Shown here: one piece after another, positions 61,821-64,000 of the stretch | Position numbering within the stretch: position 1 is the stretch's first letter | Layout: every line of letters starts with the position of its first letter | Assembly (NCBI GenBank): GCA_937998875.1 | Contig: CALLBO010000032.1 | Span: forward strand, 1-64,000 | Source of the DNA: an uncultured Granulosicoccaceae bacterium | Lineage (GTDB): Bacteria; Pseudomonadota; Gammaproteobacteria; Granulosicoccales; Granulosicoccaceae | Direction of reading: 5' to 3' | Length of the DNA: 64,000 nucleotides | Notes under the pieces: generated by a model | Seen by the model: the letters and a program-made list of their open reading frames with translations, nothing else | What the model was told of the DNA's origin: nothing | The model's database searches: none | Program-made: the position numbers and the translations under genes

Positions 61821-62834
61821 CTAGTGTGCTGTTTCTGTTTTGACGGTTCTGGCACCGGGTTGTTGCCGGACATCTGCTACAGATTCAAGAAATTGTGAGA
61901 TGAACTGCAGCAGCATGGTGATAGCAAATACTCCGAGAAAACCTGCCATTAAGTATTTGGTGTACATACCGAAGCCTGATTGTGAAACCTCGAAGCTTGC
62001 CAGCGGACCATAAATTACCGCGGACTTGCCACCGAGTCCGATCACAATGATCGTCCAGCAAAGCGTCATACCGAAAAATATGGCGCCAAAGCCGTTTACG
62101 AATCCCTTTTTGGTGGCTCGCATTCCGGAGTAGAAGACATCAACTCTTACATGCCCTTCTTCTAACAAAGTGTGGGCGCTTGCAAATAGGAACAGTGCAG
62201 CGTACCAGAAACGTACAAGGTCACCCATGAAAGCCTGTTCGTAGGAAAAGATAAATCGTGTGATAACAATCGCGAGTTCTGCAACGACAATCATCAGTGC
62301 CAGCCAGTGGAAGCCAAGTGTTCTTGTAATCGCACCGAGTACAAAGCCTAGTGCCAGTAACGGCAGATGGATCATTGGGCCACGGAATTGAGGCCGACCC
62401 AGATCTTTAGTCAGTTGCTCGCCAACTACCTGCGATAGCAAATCTTCAACACGCAGGAAAGAGATGGCCATGTCAGCCAGTCCAACTAAAACGACACCCC
62501 AGAATAGCGAGCGGATTATATAGGTATTGATAGCTGTGATAGTTTTTGCATCAGCACGGAGTGTTCTTTTTATTCCGTTGGTGAGAGCCCATGCAAGAAT
62601 GATTGCGACGATGTATATGCCCACTTGAGCCCAGGCTTGCCAATTGAACGGAGCAGAAAAAATTGCCACGACGCCGGGCCATTTCTGTGAGTGAACCAGG
62701 GTGTTGTTGATGAGAAACGCAACGAGCAGAGACAGCATGCTCCAGCTGAAGAATCGCGTCACTCGATCTTTGAAATCGTATGCGGGAAAATCAGAACCGG
62801 AATCCGGCATCGAATGGGCTTGCGCACTGTCCAT
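61821..62834 (-). CDS. dctQ: TRAP transporter small permease, enlarged
   Basis: 337 residues, about twice the usual 160-200. The DctQ core is in the second half (RFWYAALFLFASAHTLLEEGHVRVDVFYSGM is the family block, near 210-240); the first half adds about four helices (SWSMLSLLVAFLINNTLV, WAQVGIYIVAIILAW). Enlarged small permeases of this kind pair with enlarged DctM proteins. It is adjacent to dctM and would form the membrane part of the importer with it. Confidence 0.85.
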   Translation of the reverse strand: MDSAQAHSMPDSGSDFPAYDFKDRVTRFFSWSMLSLLVAFLINNTLVHSQKWPGVVAIFSAPFNWQAWAQVGIYIVAIILAWALTNGIKRTLRADAKTITAINTYIIRSLFWGVVLVGLADMAISFLRVEDLLSQVVGEQLTKDLGRPQFRGPMIHLPLLALGFVLGAITRTLGFHWLALMIVVAELAIVITRFIFSYEQAFMGDLVRFWYAALFLFASAHTLLEEGHVRVDVFYSGMRATKKGFVNGFGAIFFGMTLCWTIIVIGLGGKSAVIYGPLASFEVSQSGFGMYTKYLMAGFLGVFAITMLLQFISQFLESVADVRQQPGARTVKTETAH

Positions 62835-62908
62835 CGCTGCATTCTCTTTAGTTTAGTGAAATGACCGGGAACGTAGCGTCTGCGAATCGTACGACTACCA
62901 TCGCCGTA

Positions 62909-62941
62909 ATTTAAAGAAGGAACCGGGAGAACCCCGGTTCC
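62909..62941 (-). terminator. Hairpin between dctP and dctQ
   Basis: On the minus strand GGAACCGGG (62941-62933) pairs with CCCGGTTCC (62927-62919), loop GTTCT, followed by TTCTTTAAATT. It lies 15 bases after the dctP stop and before dctQ, so it may stop part of transcription or protect the dctP mRNA end. Confidence 0.75.
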
Positions 62942-62956
62942 AGATTACTTCATGAT

Positions 62957-64000
62957 CTAGATGTCGAGAATACGATTTCGCTGTACGCTGTAGCTTATCG
63001 CAGCAAGTTTCATCCAGCCACCGAGCTCAGAGCGGGCGGCATCAAAGCTGTCATGCACTTTGGCTGCAAGTGCTGAGTGATCACGTGTTTCTTCGAAAAC
63101 TTCAGCTGCTGCCTCACCGAAGCTGTCATAGATTTCTTCGCTGAATTCACGCAGCTCAACACCGTTTTCGTTAACCATCTTATTCAAATACAGGCCATTG
63201 TTGGCGACAGTTTCGTGATACTGGTGTGAATGCTCTTCCTGGCATGCAGTACGGATAATTTCCTGTTGATGTTTTGACAGGCCGGTCCAGAACTCTTTGT
63301 TCATGCCGAATGACAAGCTTGAGCCAGCTTCATGCATACCCGGGTAGTAGTAGTACTTGGCTGCTTCGTAGAACTTCATGAAGTAATCGTTGTATGGGCC
63401 AACCCACTCGGTCGCGTCGATTGCACCGGATACCAGATTCTCATAAATCTGACCACCGGGGACTGATATAGGTGATGCACCGAGCTTTGCCATTACATCG
63501 CCACCCAGACCCGGAATACGCATCTTGAGGCCTTTCAGGTCGTCAGCTGTTTCGATTTCTTTGTTAAACCAGCCGCCCATCTGACAACCGGTGGAGCCGC
63601 AAGGCAGGCACTTCAAGCCGAAGCCGTCAGCAACCTCATCCCATAGTTCCTGACCATCCATGAAATTGATCCAGGCTGTCCACTCGGTTGTGGTCAGACC
63701 CATGGGTACTGCGGTGAAATAAGCCCAGGCCGGATGCTTGCCCTTCCAGTAATAGTCTGCCGCAATGTAGGCCTGCGCATTACCAGAAGCTACTTCATCA
63801 AAAGAGTCAAAAGCGCCAACACGCTCACCGGCTGCGAAGTACTTAGTGACAATGCTACCTTCGGATAGCTCTGCGATACGTTCTACCAGACGCTGCGCGC
63901 TTACACCCAGACCCGGGAAGTCCCGTGGCCAGGTAGAAACGACTGTCAGTTCGGTTTTGGATTGGGCAATCGCCGGGGCGGCGGTGATGGTAGCGCCTGC
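62957..64000 (-). CDS. dctP: TRAP transporter solute-binding protein (5' end beyond window)
   Basis: 348 codons are visible including stop; the reading is open to the window edge, where AGATITAAPAIAQS looks like the end of a signal peptide, so only about 15-25 codons are missing. DctP pattern: LTVVSTWPRDFPGLGVSAQRLVERI, GERVGAFDSFDEVASGNAQAYIA, the anchor region LKGLKMRIPGLGGDVMAKLGASPISVPGGQIYENLVSGAIDATEWVGPYN (given here in parts as GLKMRIPGLGG and AIDATEWVGPYND). Resembles the TakP-type group that binds 2-oxo acids; ligand not certain. First gene of the dctP-dctQ-dctM operon. Confidence 0.9.
   Translation of the reverse strand, partial: AGATITAAPAIAQSKTELTVVSTWPRDFPGLGVSAQRLVERIAELSEGSIVTKYFAAGERVGAFDSFDEVASGNAQAYIAADYYWKGKHPAWAYFTAVPMGLTTTEWTAWINFMDGQELWDEVADGFGLKCLPCGSTGCQMGGWFNKEIETADDLKGLKMRIPGLGGDVMAKLGASPISVPGGQIYENLVSGAIDATEWVGPYNDYFMKFYEAAKYYYYPGMHEAGSSLSFGMNKEFWTGLSKHQQEIIRTACQEEHSHQYHETVANNGLYLNKMVNENGVELREFSEEIYDSFGEAAAEVFEETRDHSALAAKVHDSFDAARSELGGWMKLAAISYSVQRNRILDI

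Overview
The window reads as chromosomal DNA of an aerobic Gram-negative gammaproteobacterium, probably marine. I infer this from an F1Fo ATP synthase operon end near glmU-glmS (the usual gammaproteobacterial order), many outer-membrane barrels, lipoproteins and Tat or Sec signal peptides, a TRAP transporter, a di-haem peroxidase, and intermediate base composition with standard codon use. No rRNA, tRNA, CRISPR, insertion sequence, integrase or phage gene was seen. The species cannot be named from this sequence.

Layout. 1-1065: end of the ATP synthase operon (atpD 3' part, atpC, terminator). 1.2-6.1 kb: small membrane protein, LysE-type exporter, then a periplasmic redox neighbourhood: haem-type membrane protein plus a Tat-exported intradiol-like protein on the minus strand, and an exported amidohydrolase plus MauG-like di-haem peroxidase on the plus strand. 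6.5-9.6 kb: GGDEF/EAL protein and a small exported protein. 9.6-9.85 kb: a 15-codon ORF with a near-perfect anti-16S ribosome binding site, followed by an intrinsic terminator. 10.0-17.3 kb: seven-gene plus-strand operon (five-part branched-chain-amino-acid-type ABC importer, MhpA-like aromatic hydroxylase, RhlG-like SDR). 17.3-22.6 kb: outer-membrane-like protein, glmU, glmS, DUF2147 protein. 22.7-24.2 kb: a secreted carbohydrate-esterase gene whose frame is broken twice around the nucleophile block.

24.3-36.2 kb: CitE-like lyase, arfB with a nuclease lipoprotein, an HTH regulator, then a minus-strand set (trypsin-like protease, lipoprotein, short protein) in which the last two look like the N2/N3-like and catalytic parts of a copper amine oxidase split over two overlapping genes. 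Then glycosyltransferase, HAD phosphatase, tdk, DMT exporter, tungsten-type aldehyde oxidoreductase and an outer-membrane protein. 36.4-36.6 kb: a candidate 25-residue membrane micro-protein behind a promoter with three GTCATGAC palindromes.

36.9-53.3 kb: an envelope-rich stretch holding two paralogous copies of a two-gene module (membrane-anchored OmpA-domain protein plus a short membrane coiled-coil protein), a third OmpA lipoprotein, Asp/Asn-rich lipoproteins, a DUF481 porin-like protein, a MepK-like murein endopeptidase, and metabolic or repair genes (asparaginase, succinate-semialdehyde dehydrogenase, Ldh-family dehydrogenase, Fpg/Nei glycosylase). 53.3-64 kb: ribokinase, YcaQ-like glycosylase, alanine dehydrogenase divergent from an Lrp regulator, a Sel1-repeat protein, and a TRAP operon (dctP cut by the window end, dctQ, and a dctM with a long coiled-coil tail).

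The observations I would follow first are the split amine-oxidase-like pair, the tiny ORF with the maximal Shine-Dalgarno, the micro-protein with its palindromic promoter, and the duplicated OmpA module. All functional statements rest on motif recognition by eye; no database search was run.
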